A stretch of DNA of 37,546 nt from Candidatus Sulfotelmatobacter sp. (GTDB taxonomy: Bacteria; Acidobacteriota; Terriglobia; Terriglobales; Acidobacteriaceae): NCBI GenBank assembly GCA_030041415.1, contig JASHNX010000152.1, forward strand, positions 1 through 37,546, read 5' to 3'. The notes below the pieces were generated by a model. That model made no database searches and had not been told where the DNA came from. It saw only the letters and a program-made list of their open reading frames with translations. The translations under genes were made by a program, and so were the position numbers. Numbering within the stretch: position 1 is the stretch's first letter; the number at the start of each line of letters is the position of its first letter. This document shows positions 26,430-35,043 of this stretch, piece by piece.

Positions 26430-26646
26430 CCACATTATTGGTTACCGGAACCTAAATGCCCGAATCTAAATGAAACACCTTACCTACAACGACAGAAGTT
26501 TCTTCACATCACCTGCCCTTTGAAATCGGCTCCGCCCCAGAATAGGCCTGAATCGAACAACGGCGATCCATTTGCTGTCAACCAACTTAGTAGCGAGCCC
26601 AAACTGCACTCGCTCAAATGGCCGTCCTCGGGCACATCACATGGTT

Positions 26647-28560
26647 TCAATGCGCCGAACCGGGCGCTGCTCCGGCGTAATACCCCTTCCGTGCGTAGAC
26701 CCGCAGCTTGTGATTGTCCTTTTCGGCCTCGATTTCAATGGCCCGATAATGTCCGTCGCGAGTGAACATATCCGGCTTGTATGAAACCATATAGCGGCTG
26801 CGAATGAGTTCTTGCAAGTCATTGAGACTGCCTTTGAGCCGGTGCACCGAACCGGGCGAGAAGGGTGCTCCACCGGTCAGATCAGCTAATGTGTTCAGGG
26901 CGCGCTCCCCCACCATCGAGCTGGCCGTTTCGTCAAGAAGCTCTCTTGTACTGACCGTATACACGCTAACCCCACCGCGTAGTGCGCTGTCGATCGCCTG
27001 TTTGGCTGTGACACTGCTGGAATTATCTTCCCCATCGCTGATCACCACCAAAACCTTGGCGACAGGCTTGGGCTCTACTCGCGCAGCAAGCTTGCCGGCG
27101 GCAAAATCAACGGCATCCCACAGTGCGGTTCCACCAGCGGGCACAAGCTCGCCGACCGCGTGCGAAACCCGCTTGCGATCTCCGGTGAAGTCCTGCACCA
27201 GGAGAATCGAATTGGAGAAACCAATAACGAACGCGAGATCGTCCTTGCCGGTAACTACATTTTCCACAAAATCAGCAGCCACGCGTTGTTCGAACTTGAA
27301 GCGAACCGAGATCGAGTCGCTGGTATCAATGAGCAGGCCCAGGCGAAGCGGCAAGTCGGTCTCATTCCTGAGGGAGGTAATCGCAGCCGGAGGACGCCTG
27401 TCGTCCAGAATGTGCAGATCTTGCTCCCTCAGGTCCGTTACAGGCTTGCCGTGATCTGTGGCTGCGAAGAGAACCGCGACTTCGTCGGTCGATGCATGAA
27501 AGAGCACGCTTCCATTTTCGAGAGCGGCCGGCGATCGGAGGAGTGCTTCGTTCGTCGCCGTATCTGGCGGCATAACGGAGGGCTCGGCCGCTGTGCACCC
27601 TAAGCAGGAAGGCTGAGCTTCGGCTTCCTCGGCTTCCGCCAATTGAGAGTTTTCCTTGGCTTGCTGCATCAGCTGGCGGAAGTTTTCCGGTAGCTGCACC
27701 GGACCGGCGGGTTCTGCCGCGTCAACCGTAATGATCGGAGCTTTCAGGCCGCCGTCACGCAAAGGCAAAGGCGGAGGGAGCTGCGCTTCCTGTTTGAGCT
27801 GATCCATCATCAGTTGAGCTTGAGCCGCTGCCGGCGATTTCGGATCCTCTTTCAGCAATATATCGAGCTGTTTCCGTGCTTCTGGGAATTTTTGCTCGGC
27901 TTCCAGCGCTGCAGCTGCATAAAAGTGGACGAGAGCTGCCCCGTCGTGCTTGCGCCCGTGAACTTTGTCCGCTGTGTCCACGACGCCAACAAAATCCTGG
28001 TTCATGTACTCGCCATAGGCAAGAGCTGTCAGCACTGTAAGGTCGAGCGGCGCAAGCGCGGAGGCTTTCTGAAAGGACTGTTCGGCGGCCGAATATTGGT
28101 TCAGGGCAAGGTGCGCACAACCAAGATTAAACAGGGGGGTTGGCAGATGGTCGTCGAGTTCCGCGGCGCGAGCGAATTCGTCTCGCGCCTCTTCATCTTG
28201 ATGCAATCCCAAATAAGCGGAGCCCAATGAATTGTGCGCCGCCACATAACTCGGGTAAATCGATGTGGCGAGTGCTAAATGCCCTACCGCGCCCGGAAAA
28301 TCCTTCTTCAGCAGGAGCTGATAGCCCCTTTCGTACTCCCGGCGGGCTTTGCCCGGCGCCTTGAGATCGAGTTTGGAGAGCGATCCATTTGAGCTTTCCA
28401 GAGGACTGCGGTTGGCGCCGTTGATCAACCACAGGCTCTGATCCTCCGCATGGGTCGCGTTCAGGCCAAGAAACCCGTTTGTCATGTTCAGGACTTGCGC
28501 AGAGCCAGCGCAAATCAGCACGGGGAGGAGTGACACAGCCGATGAAATCCGCCAGAACAT
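26647..28560 (-). CDS. TPR and VWFA-domain secreted protein (acidobacterial type)
   Basis: 637 residues from ATG 28560 (MFWRISSAVSLLPVLICAGS), a signal peptide start; the open frame to 28662 adds unlikely residues. The N-terminal third carries TPR-like helical repeats (ARREYERGYQLLLKKDFPGA, AAHNSLGSAYLGLHQDEEAR, PLFNLGCAHLALNQYSAAEQ). A Pro/Glu/Ala linker follows. The C-terminal third is a von Willebrand A-type domain with the metal site DTSDS in GLLIDTSDSIS and VISDGEDNSSS, ending SYKPDMFTRDGHYRAIEIE. This VWFA-related type is abundant in Acidobacteriota, and its role is unknown beyond likely protein binding outside the cytoplasm. It lies 143 bases after hpnE on the same strand. Confidence 0.85.
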   Translation of the reverse strand: MFWRISSAVSLLPVLICAGSAQVLNMTNGFLGLNATHAEDQSLWLINGANRSPLESSNGSLSKLDLKAPGKARREYERGYQLLLKKDFPGAVGHLALATSIYPSYVAAHNSLGSAYLGLHQDEEARDEFARAAELDDHLPTPLFNLGCAHLALNQYSAAEQSFQKASALAPLDLTVLTALAYGEYMNQDFVGVVDTADKVHGRKHDGAALVHFYAAAALEAEQKFPEARKQLDILLKEDPKSPAAAQAQLMMDQLKQEAQLPPPLPLRDGGLKAPIITVDAAEPAGPVQLPENFRQLMQQAKENSQLAEAEEAEAQPSCLGCTAAEPSVMPPDTATNEALLRSPAALENGSVLFHASTDEVAVLFAATDHGKPVTDLREQDLHILDDRRPPAAITSLRNETDLPLRLGLLIDTSDSISVRFKFEQRVAADFVENVVTGKDDLAFVIGFSNSILLVQDFTGDRKRVSHAVGELVPAGGTALWDAVDFAAGKLAARVEPKPVAKVLVVISDGEDNSSSVTAKQAIDSALRGGVSVYTVSTRELLDETASSMVGERALNTLADLTGGAPFSPGSVHRLKGSLNDLQELIRSRYMVSYKPDMFTRDGHYRAIEIEAEKDNHKLRVYARKGYYAGAAPGSAH

Positions 28561-28703
28561 AAATAGCCCCAAGCCGGAGGAGACATGGCCAAGTTCGGCA
28601 AACGGACAGAGTCTAGTCGCATTTCGCAGTTCAGGCAATACCGTTCTACGCTTAAAACGCACTCATAATAGCCTTGCCCAGCCTGCGGCGACTAACGCTG
28701 TGT

Positions 28704-30107
28704 TCAGAAAAGGCGCATGAGGCCAGTGGCAGGAAGGTCAGGGAGCAGAAAGTTAGCCGTGTTGCCACCGGAAGCGCGCACAAGCGCTTCGGCTGCCAGG
28801 TATCCGCTGCGAACCGCCCCCTCCATGGTGGCCGGCCAGCCAGTAGCCGTCCAATCGCCGGCGAGAAACACGCGCGGCCAGACAGTGGTTTGCTGGGGGC
28901 GATAGGCGTCAATGCCGGGGCGTGGCGAGTAGGTCGCGCGAACTTCCTTGATCACCGTGGCCTTCACAATATCTGCGCTTCGAGCCAGCGGAAAGAATTC
29001 ACGGACCTCACTGAGAGCAAGATCGACAATCTCAGAACGCGATTTATCGAGAAGAGATTTCGACGCGCTGACCACGAGTTCAATGTAGCTTCCGTTTTCC
29101 TGAGCACCCGCGCGCGTCGAGAGCAGCCGGGACTTGTGAAACATCCACTGAATGGTCCGATCAAGCAGCACGGCATGGTCAAGATCGGTAATCTGGCGGT
29201 CAAACCAGAGATGAATGCCGGTGATAGGAGCGGACTCGAAGTGGCTGAGTTTCTCGCGCAGCGGCGTCGCTTCGGGAGTTTGCGGCAGCACGCGCTCGAC
29301 GCTCTCGAAGGGCAGCGCGACAACGAGGTAGTCGAACCGCTCTTCCGGTTGCTGGTTGGTGCTGATGCGCACCCCAGAAGGTTCTGGAACAAAACTCTCC
29401 ATGGAGGTGCGAGTGTGGATCTCGCCTCCGCGCTGTCGAATGTATTCACCTGCCCGGTTGTATAGCTCAGTGAGCGGGATGGTAGGAACGCCCATGTGGC
29501 GAGCTTCCCGGCTTTTCATCGACTCGCGGACAACCTGCGCGGCATACGAGATCGAAATCAGTTCGAGATCTTCGCTCAGGGCGCTGACGAGGATCGGCTT
29601 CCAGAAACGCTGGATAGCATTTTCGGTTTGCCCGTAACTCCGGCACCAGTCGAGAAACGATTTGCCGGTATCGGGCTGCTGGGTAAGCGTGAGCGCAGCG
29701 ATGGCGCGCGCAATTGCAATCTTGTCTGTACCGCTCAGAAACGGAAAACGCAGAAACGACGGCGCGGTATGCAGCGGCGCAGGCAGCGGCGACGCGCGCA
29801 TCACGGTCGAGCGTCCTCCGGGCTCGATGAATGTCATTTCATCGAACCAGCGAATTTTGTCTTCGACCCCGATGCGACGATAAAACTCAACCAGGTTCGT
29901 GCATACCCGAAATAAAACGTGCTGGCAGTTATCGACAACCTCGTTTGTGCCGGGATGCTCATAAGAAGAAGCGCGCCCTCCGAGATAAGGACGGCGCTCG
30001 AAGAGCGTTACGCGGAAACCGGAATCAGAAAGTGCACAGGCTGCGGCTAGGCCGGCGAGGCCGCCGCCGGCGATGGCGACTGATGGTTGACTGGAATTCC
30101 GATTCAT
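28704..30107 (-). CDS. hpnE: Hydroxysqualene dehydroxylase HpnE
   Basis: 467 residues, an FAD-dependent amine-oxidase-type flavoprotein. The Rossmann start is VAIAGGGLAGLAAACALSD followed by FERRPYLGGRASSY. The C-terminal FAD motif is VFLAGDWTATGWPATMEGAV, which is characteristic of HpnE. The enzyme reduces hydroxysqualene to squalene, the last of three steps from farnesyl diphosphate. The upstream hpnD and hpnC genes encode the first and second steps. There is a 112-base space between hpnD and hpnE, the longest inside the run, in which I see no terminator. The start at ATG 30107 puts the Rossmann motif at residue 9, as expected. Confidence 0.93.
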   Translation of the reverse strand: MNRNSSQPSVAIAGGGLAGLAAACALSDSGFRVTLFERRPYLGGRASSYEHPGTNEVVDNCQHVLFRVCTNLVEFYRRIGVEDKIRWFDEMTFIEPGGRSTVMRASPLPAPLHTAPSFLRFPFLSGTDKIAIARAIAALTLTQQPDTGKSFLDWCRSYGQTENAIQRFWKPILVSALSEDLELISISYAAQVVRESMKSREARHMGVPTIPLTELYNRAGEYIRQRGGEIHTRTSMESFVPEPSGVRISTNQQPEERFDYLVVALPFESVERVLPQTPEATPLREKLSHFESAPITGIHLWFDRQITDLDHAVLLDRTIQWMFHKSRLLSTRAGAQENGSYIELVVSASKSLLDKSRSEIVDLALSEVREFFPLARSADIVKATVIKEVRATYSPRPGIDAYRPQQTTVWPRVFLAGDWTATGWPATMEGAVRSGYLAAEALVRASGGNTANFLLPDLPATGLMRLF

Positions 30108-30219
30108 TCAGAGAGGACTGATGCCTTTGATTGTTGACTGACGATCTGATGACTGCAAACGAACGGCTCGAACCACCTGCTGGTCTTAATCAACAATCGA
30201 AGATCAGTAACCAAATTTA

Positions 30220-31194
30220 TCAGGTAAGCCGCTGCAGAAAACCTTTGGCCAAGATGCGCAGCTTTTCCGTCACGGTAAGGCTCACCTTGGTAGTGAAGAC
30301 GTCATACTGTCGGGCGGCGATTTTTTCGAGCAACGCGCGGTAGATATTGATCAGCACCCAGAGCGCAGGCTGGCTGTCCTCAGAAATGTAGGAACCCAGC
30401 TGATCGCCGGCCTGGTAAAACTCGCGGGCGCGATCTGCCTCAAAAGCGAGCAGAGGGCGAAAGCGGGCAGGATCGGGAGTTGAGAGCAACTCCTCGGCGG
30501 ACAACCTAAACCGCGCCAGATCTTCTTGCGGCAGATAGACGCGGCCCATCGCCGCATCTTCCTTTACGTCTCGAATGATGTTGGTGAGCTGGAAGGCAAG
30601 GCCGCACTGCTCAGCCAGCGGCTCGGCATCAGGGTCGCGGTATCCGAAGATGTGAATGCATACGAGGCCGACAACTGACGCCACGCGATAGCAATATTGC
30701 CGGAGGTCCTCGAAAGTTTGGTACTGGATGTTAAGCCCCGGAATCGGGGGCGAGGCGAACCCGGGTTCATCCTCACCCATCCTCTGCCAGGCGATCTGAG
30801 CATCGACCACATCCATGGCCGTGCCGTGAGCCAATTCGTCGAGCAGGCCAGCCGGGATGGTGTAGCGGCGCTGGGCGTCGGTGAGCGCAAGCAGAATGGG
30901 ATCGTCGCTGGGCTCGCCTTGCTGGGCGCGGTGCAATGCATCGAGCCACGCATCGAGTTTGCAGCGGCGTTCGTCCAGGCTTAACGTCGAGTCATCGGCA
31001 ATGTCGTCACAGCGCCGCATAAAGGCATAAACGGCGCAGAGCGATTCGCGCTTGCGTTTCGGCAAAACGAGAAATGCATAGTAGAAATTTTTTGCATTGG
31101 CGCGAGTGATCCCCCGGCAAACCGAGTACGCCATGATGAGCTGGGCCGGTGCTGGAGCCCAGGTGTTCGGCATCGGTTCTGCGCCGGCGCTCAT
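30220..31194 (-). CDS. hpnD: Presqualene diphosphate synthase HpnD
   Basis: 324 residues of the squalene/phytoene synthase fold. The first aspartate-rich motif is AFMRRCDDIADD and the second is NIIRDVKEDAAMGRVYLP, both typical of the active enzyme; the helix SVCRGITRANAKNFYYAFLV opens the domain. HpnD condenses two farnesyl diphosphates to presqualene diphosphate. The assignment as HpnD rather than HpnC rests on the DDIADD and NIIRDVKED forms and on gene order (hpnC-hpnD-hpnE). The ATG overlaps the hpnC stop (ATGA); an internal ATG seven codons on is possible. Confidence 0.93.
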   Translation of the reverse strand: MSAGAEPMPNTWAPAPAQLIMAYSVCRGITRANAKNFYYAFLVLPKRKRESLCAVYAFMRRCDDIADDSTLSLDERRCKLDAWLDALHRAQQGEPSDDPILLALTDAQRRYTIPAGLLDELAHGTAMDVVDAQIAWQRMGEDEPGFASPPIPGLNIQYQTFEDLRQYCYRVASVVGLVCIHIFGYRDPDAEPLAEQCGLAFQLTNIIRDVKEDAAMGRVYLPQEDLARFRLSAEELLSTPDPARFRPLLAFEADRAREFYQAGDQLGSYISEDSQPALWVLINIYRALLEKIAARQYDVFTTKVSLTVTEKLRILAKGFLQRLT

Positions 31195-32129
31195 AACAAC
31201 TTCCCCAGCGCAGCCCGAGCAATCAGCCTGAGCTTCCGGCGTTTCGAGATTGCCGGACGCCGCCCGAGCACGGCAAAGTTCTGCCCCTCGATAGCCTTCA
31301 GGATTTCCTGCCCGCCCCGGCTGAAGAGTTCAATATCGACGGCTAATTCTCGAGCAACTTGCTTCACCAGCGGCAGGCCACGATCGAACCATTCACGGGC
31401 GCGGCCGGTTTCGAATTTCATCATTTCGCAAAACGCCTGTGTATTGCGGCTCTGCGCAATGTCTTCTTCGCTTACCGAAAATCGGCGTAGGTCCTCAAGG
31501 GGCAGGTAAATCCGGCCTTTCGCGTAATCGACGGAGACATCCTGCCAGAAATTCGCCAGTTGTAGTGCGGTGCAAGTGTAGTCGGAAAGCCGCTGGCGCT
31601 CGGAATCTTTATAACCGCACAGGTACAGGACGAGATGGCCGACAGGATTGGCGGAATAATGGCAATACGCAAGCACATCCTTGAACGTTTCGAAACGCGT
31701 AACGGTCTGATCCTGGCGGAAGGCAACCAGGAGATCAGAAAATTCATAGCGGGGAATTGCAAACTTGTGAATGGTTTCCTTTAGTGCAACGAATACCGGA
31801 TGGCGCGGACTACCCAAGTAACATGTGTCAAGCTCGGCTTGCCACTGATCGAGCAGAGCGAGCGACGCGGCAGCGTCGCCCACTTCATCGCCGAGATCGT
31901 CGGAGATGCGGCAATAGGCATAGACGTTGAAAAAATCCTGGCGCAGATTTCTGGGAAGAAACCATGTAGCAACAGAGAAATTTTCGTAATGCGTGCGGGC
32001 AAGACGCGCGCAGTATTGCTGGGCCTCTGCGAGGGATGCAGGCTTTTCGGGTATCGCGTACGCAGGGGAAAGACGCGACCAACCGAGAGATCCGGCGTCC
32101 GATACGTTTTGGGCAGCCGCGTCAGTCAC
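31191..32129 (-). CDS. hpnC: Hydroxysqualene synthase HpnC
   Basis: 312 residues, the sister of HpnD. It has SVATWFLPRNLRQDFFNVYA, the first metal motif RISDDLGDE and the second NFWQDVSVDYAKGRIYLP, which are HpnC-like. It converts presqualene diphosphate to hydroxysqualene by hydrolytic rearrangement. The start is GTG 32129, only 3 bases after the stop of the upstream dehydrogenase, so the dehydrogenase is part of the hopanoid operon. The N-terminal 25 residues (rich in Ala and Ser) are not conserved in the family and may be shorter in reality. Confidence 0.93.
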   Translation of the reverse strand: MTDAAAQNVSDAGSLGWSRLSPAYAIPEKPASLAEAQQYCARLARTHYENFSVATWFLPRNLRQDFFNVYAYCRISDDLGDEVGDAAASLALLDQWQAELDTCYLGSPRHPVFVALKETIHKFAIPRYEFSDLLVAFRQDQTVTRFETFKDVLAYCHYSANPVGHLVLYLCGYKDSERQRLSDYTCTALQLANFWQDVSVDYAKGRIYLPLEDLRRFSVSEEDIAQSRNTQAFCEMMKFETGRAREWFDRGLPLVKQVARELAVDIELFSRGGQEILKAIEGQNFAVLGRRPAISKRRKLRLIARAALGKLL

Positions 32130-32132
32130 AGA

Positions 32133-33170
32133 TTAGTGGCCGGGAATGATCGCCGTTTTAATCGCACCCCCGCGATTCAGCATGGCGCGGAGCACCTTTT
32201 GCAAACTCGACAGCGGAGCTTCGCCGGTAATGTAGTCGGTGGGGCGGATTTTTTTGGCAGCGATCAAGCCGAAAGCACGGCGGACGGTTTCTGGCGTGTG
32301 ATGAAACGTGGCCTTTAGCGTGATTTCCGAATAGTGCAGGCGGTTTGTATCGAGCTGCACCTTGCTGCCGCTGGCGCATCCGCCAAAGAAATTAACCGTT
32401 CCGCCTTTGCGAACCATGTCGATGGCCCACTCCCAAGCTTCGGGGCGGCCGACGGCCTCGATCACAACGTCGCACCCACGCTTTTGCGGAGTAAGCGCTC
32501 GGACAGCCTCGACCACGTTTTGCTGCTTCGTCGTCTGCACGATTTCGTGCGCGCCCATATGTTTGGCAGCGGCAACCTGTTCGTCGCGCTTCACCACGGC
32601 AATCACGTTGCATCCAATGGCTCGCGCCACTTGAATGAACATTAAGCCAATCGGCCCCCCGCCAATAATCGTGACGGTGTCTCCGATCTCCACTCCCGTT
32701 TCATGCAAACCGCGCAGAACACAAGCCAAAGGCTCGGTCATGGCAGCGTCTTCGAAGCTGACGTTGGGTGGAATCACCAGCATGTTGGCTTCGACGATGC
32801 GCCGTGGCACGCGAATATATTCCGCGTAGGCTCCGTTGTTGAACAGGAGATCTTCGCAGAGATTCTCCTGATGCTTCGAGCAGTAAAAACACATCTGGCA
32901 GGGGGCCGAATTGAGCGCCACGACTCGCTGGCCCTTCTTGAAGCTGACAACACCCTCGCCAACTTCCTCCACCACGCCCGCGAGTTCATGGCCGAAAAGC
33001 GCCGGAGGCACAATCATGCGGGCATGATAGCCGCGCTGGAAGACCTTCAGATCGGTGCCGCAGGTGAGCGCGACCTGTACTTTCACCAGCACCTCGCCTT
33101 TCTCCACGCGAGGGATCGGAACTTTTTCGATCTTGAGATCTTCTTTGCCGTAGAGAACGGCAGCTGTCAT
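32133..33170 (-). CDS. Zinc-dependent medium-chain alcohol dehydrogenase in hopanoid operon (copy 1)
   Basis: 345 residues from ATG 33170; the frame is open ten codons further. It has both zinc sites: catalytic CGTDLKVFQRG and FGHELAGVVEEVG, and the structural four-cysteine loop CQMCFYCSKHQENLC. The nucleotide site is VTIIGGGPIGLMFIQVARAI. The family oxidises alcohols or polyols, or reduces aldehydes, with NAD(P). Sorbitol/threonine-dehydrogenase-like length and motifs suggest a polyol or sugar-like substrate. Three bases separate it from hpnC and 39 from copy 2. In a hopanoid operon beside hpnG, a role in reducing the ribosylhopane aldehyde to bacteriohopanetetrol is a reasonable inference, but not shown. 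Confidence 0.88.
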   Translation of the reverse strand: MTAAVLYGKEDLKIEKVPIPRVEKGEVLVKVQVALTCGTDLKVFQRGYHARMIVPPALFGHELAGVVEEVGEGVVSFKKGQRVVALNSAPCQMCFYCSKHQENLCEDLLFNNGAYAEYIRVPRRIVEANMLVIPPNVSFEDAAMTEPLACVLRGLHETGVEIGDTVTIIGGGPIGLMFIQVARAIGCNVIAVVKRDEQVAAAKHMGAHEIVQTTKQQNVVEAVRALTPQKRGCDVVIEAVGRPEAWEWAIDMVRKGGTVNFFGGCASGSKVQLDTNRLHYSEITLKATFHHTPETVRRAFGLIAAKKIRPTDYITGEAPLSSLQKVLRAMLNRGGAIKTAIIPGH

Positions 33171-33209
33171 TTTTCCGTTCACTGCTGACTTCCTTCCCAA
33201 TTGCGCGGA

Positions 33210-34322
33210 CTAACCCAGGCGCCTGCCGGGCTGAATCACAATCTTCATCGACGTCGGCTGTGGGCGCGCGGCAAGTTCCAGCGCCTGAGCCGCCTGCTGC
33301 AGCGGAAATCGGTGACTGATGAGTTTTTCCAGATCCATCTCCCGGTTCATCACAAACCGAACCGACTCGTCCTGCAAATCCACCGAAGCGCTATAGGAGC
33401 CAACCAGCGCTTTCTCGTCTACGCAAACCGCAGCGGGATCGATCAACGCTTCTCCGCGCTGAGTCTGCGCAAACAGCAACACACGTCCACCGGGACGAGC
33501 GGAATCCATCGCGGGGCGAATTAAGCCATTGCTTCCGACTGCCAAAATCACTGCGTCGGCGCCACGGCCTTCGGTTCGCTCCCGCACTGAAGCGATCATG
33601 TCCTGCTGCGACGCTTCGATCGTATATTCAAATCCCAGGCTTTTAGATATTTTAAGCCTCTCCGGGTACAAATCGGAAGTAATAACGATTGCGCCCGCGC
33701 GCCGTGCCAGCACGCTCAGTATGATCCCGATGGGGCCCTGCCCGATGGTCAATACCATTTCGCCTTCCCTCAGGCGAAGCGCTTCGATTCCCTTAATGCA
33801 AGTATTGACTGGTTCGACGAAACAAGCTTGTTCGAACGACACTCCCTCAGGAATTCGAACAGTTCCCTGCTCGACAATCCAGTCCATCACGCGAACATAT
33901 TCCGCAAAACCACCCCCTGAGGGTTCGAAGCCGGCAGTGCATCCGACTTTCTTGTAGGTCGCACACTGCGCGAAGGTTTTATGGCGGCAGTAATAGCAAG
34001 TGCGGCACGGGATGTGGTGAAACACGACCACTCGGTCGCCAGGTCGGAATTTGCTCACGTTGTCGCCGACGGCAGCAACCGTGCCCGAAGTTTCGTGTCC
34101 AAAAATGCGTGGCGCGGCGTGCGAGCCGGTAGCTATCTTTTTCAGGTCAGTGCCGCAGACACCACAGGTATGGACGCGAACTAGTATTTCGCCGGCACCG
34201 ATCTTGGGTACCGGAACCGTCTCGAGGCGAACATCGTTGATGCCGCGATAGACTGCGGCCAGCATGGTTGCGGGAACGGAATGGCTTGCGTTCTCCAGCT
34301 CGATTTGTCCCACAATGCTCAT
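33210..34322 (-). CDS. Zinc-dependent medium-chain alcohol dehydrogenase in hopanoid operon (copy 2)
   Basis: 370 residues, with about 19 residues before the usual start (MLAAVYRGINDVRLETVPVP); ATG 34265 is therefore an alternative. Catalytic motif CGVCGTDLKKIATGSH, GHETSGTVAAVGDNV, structural zinc loop CRTCYYCRHKTFAQC, and nucleotide site VLTIGQGPIGIILSVLARRA, with Q in place of the middle glycine of GxGxxG. It is clearly related to copy 1 but diverged, so the pair is old. It lies 19 bases after hpnG and 39 before copy 1 in one continuous run. A two-step oxidation/reduction of a head-group intermediate, or two different substrates, would explain keeping both. Confidence 0.87.
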   Translation of the reverse strand: MSIVGQIELENASHSVPATMLAAVYRGINDVRLETVPVPKIGAGEILVRVHTCGVCGTDLKKIATGSHAAPRIFGHETSGTVAAVGDNVSKFRPGDRVVVFHHIPCRTCYYCRHKTFAQCATYKKVGCTAGFEPSGGGFAEYVRVMDWIVEQGTVRIPEGVSFEQACFVEPVNTCIKGIEALRLREGEMVLTIGQGPIGIILSVLARRAGAIVITSDLYPERLKISKSLGFEYTIEASQQDMIASVRERTEGRGADAVILAVGSNGLIRPAMDSARPGGRVLLFAQTQRGEALIDPAAVCVDEKALVGSYSASVDLQDESVRFVMNREMDLEKLISHRFPLQQAAQALELAARPQPTSMKIVIQPGRRLG

Positions 34323-34341
34323 GAAGAGGCTTGAATAAAGT

Positions 34342-35043
34342 TTATATCGTTTTTGCTTCGATTGGGTTATTCGCCAGATGTGGCGGATGGTTCAAATAGT
34401 CGCCTAAGACTCTTGCCGCCTTACGGCTATTGCGAGCCAGCTCAGCCACGCGCGGCCACAGCCACGGCCTAAGCGCTGCATAGAACGCGAAGCGGGCGTT
34501 GCGAAAGCGGCCTTGAGCATCGATGAAGCGGGTAAGATCGGGCATATCAAATTCAAACCCGTCGGAAATAACCTTTGTTGCGCGGAAGGGGATGCCGTGC
34601 GCGGCGGCAGCGACCGCGACCGCAGCGGCCTCCATATCAATGGCTTGGGCGCCATACGCCTGGGCAAGTTTGGTTTTCTGCTGCGCGCCGGCAACGTCGG
34701 TGTATGTGATAAGCATTCCGTTCCCGCCAGGAATGCTTACGCGACTGCCGTCGCGTGAGTCGATAACCAGCGACGGCCTGAAAATGTCGCCGACGCGCAT
34801 ATCCGGCCGCAAAGCACCCGCGAACCCGACGGAGTGCAAGAGATCAGGATGATAAATTGCGATGGCAGCTTCCGCAGCCCGCCGCGCAGCCTCGAGCCCG
34901 ATGCCGCCCGCAATGAGGATGTTGTCATCGAGTTCGTAAAATGTAAATCGTCGTCCCAAATGATTCTGCTCGACGTGGCTTGATCGGCGAATCAGTCCGC
35001 CGATTTCGCGTTCGAGTGCGGCAATCACGGCAACCCTAGGCAT
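34342..35043 (-). CDS. hpnG: Hopanoid-associated phosphorylase HpnG (adenosylhopane nucleosidase)
   Basis: 233 residues from ATG 35043 (MPRVAVIAALEREIGGLIRR); the open frame upstream to 35250 overlaps hpnA and is not coding. It has the nucleoside phosphorylase fold: ILIAGGIGLEAARRAAEAAI, LLHSVGFAGALRPDMRVGDI, and the purine/ribose pocket AQAIDMEAAAVAVAAAAHGI followed by VISDGFEFDMPDL. HpnG removes adenine from adenosylhopane, giving ribosylhopane. HpnH, which makes adenosylhopane, is not in the window. The start overlaps the hpnA stop by 8 bases. Confidence 0.92.
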   Translation of the reverse strand: MPRVAVIAALEREIGGLIRRSSHVEQNHLGRRFTFYELDDNILIAGGIGLEAARRAAEAAIAIYHPDLLHSVGFAGALRPDMRVGDIFRPSLVIDSRDGSRVSIPGGNGMLITYTDVAGAQQKTKLAQAYGAQAIDMEAAAVAVAAAAHGIPFRATKVISDGFEFDMPDLTRFIDAQGRFRNARFAFYAALRPWLWPRVAELARNSRKAARVLGDYLNHPPHLANNPIEAKTI

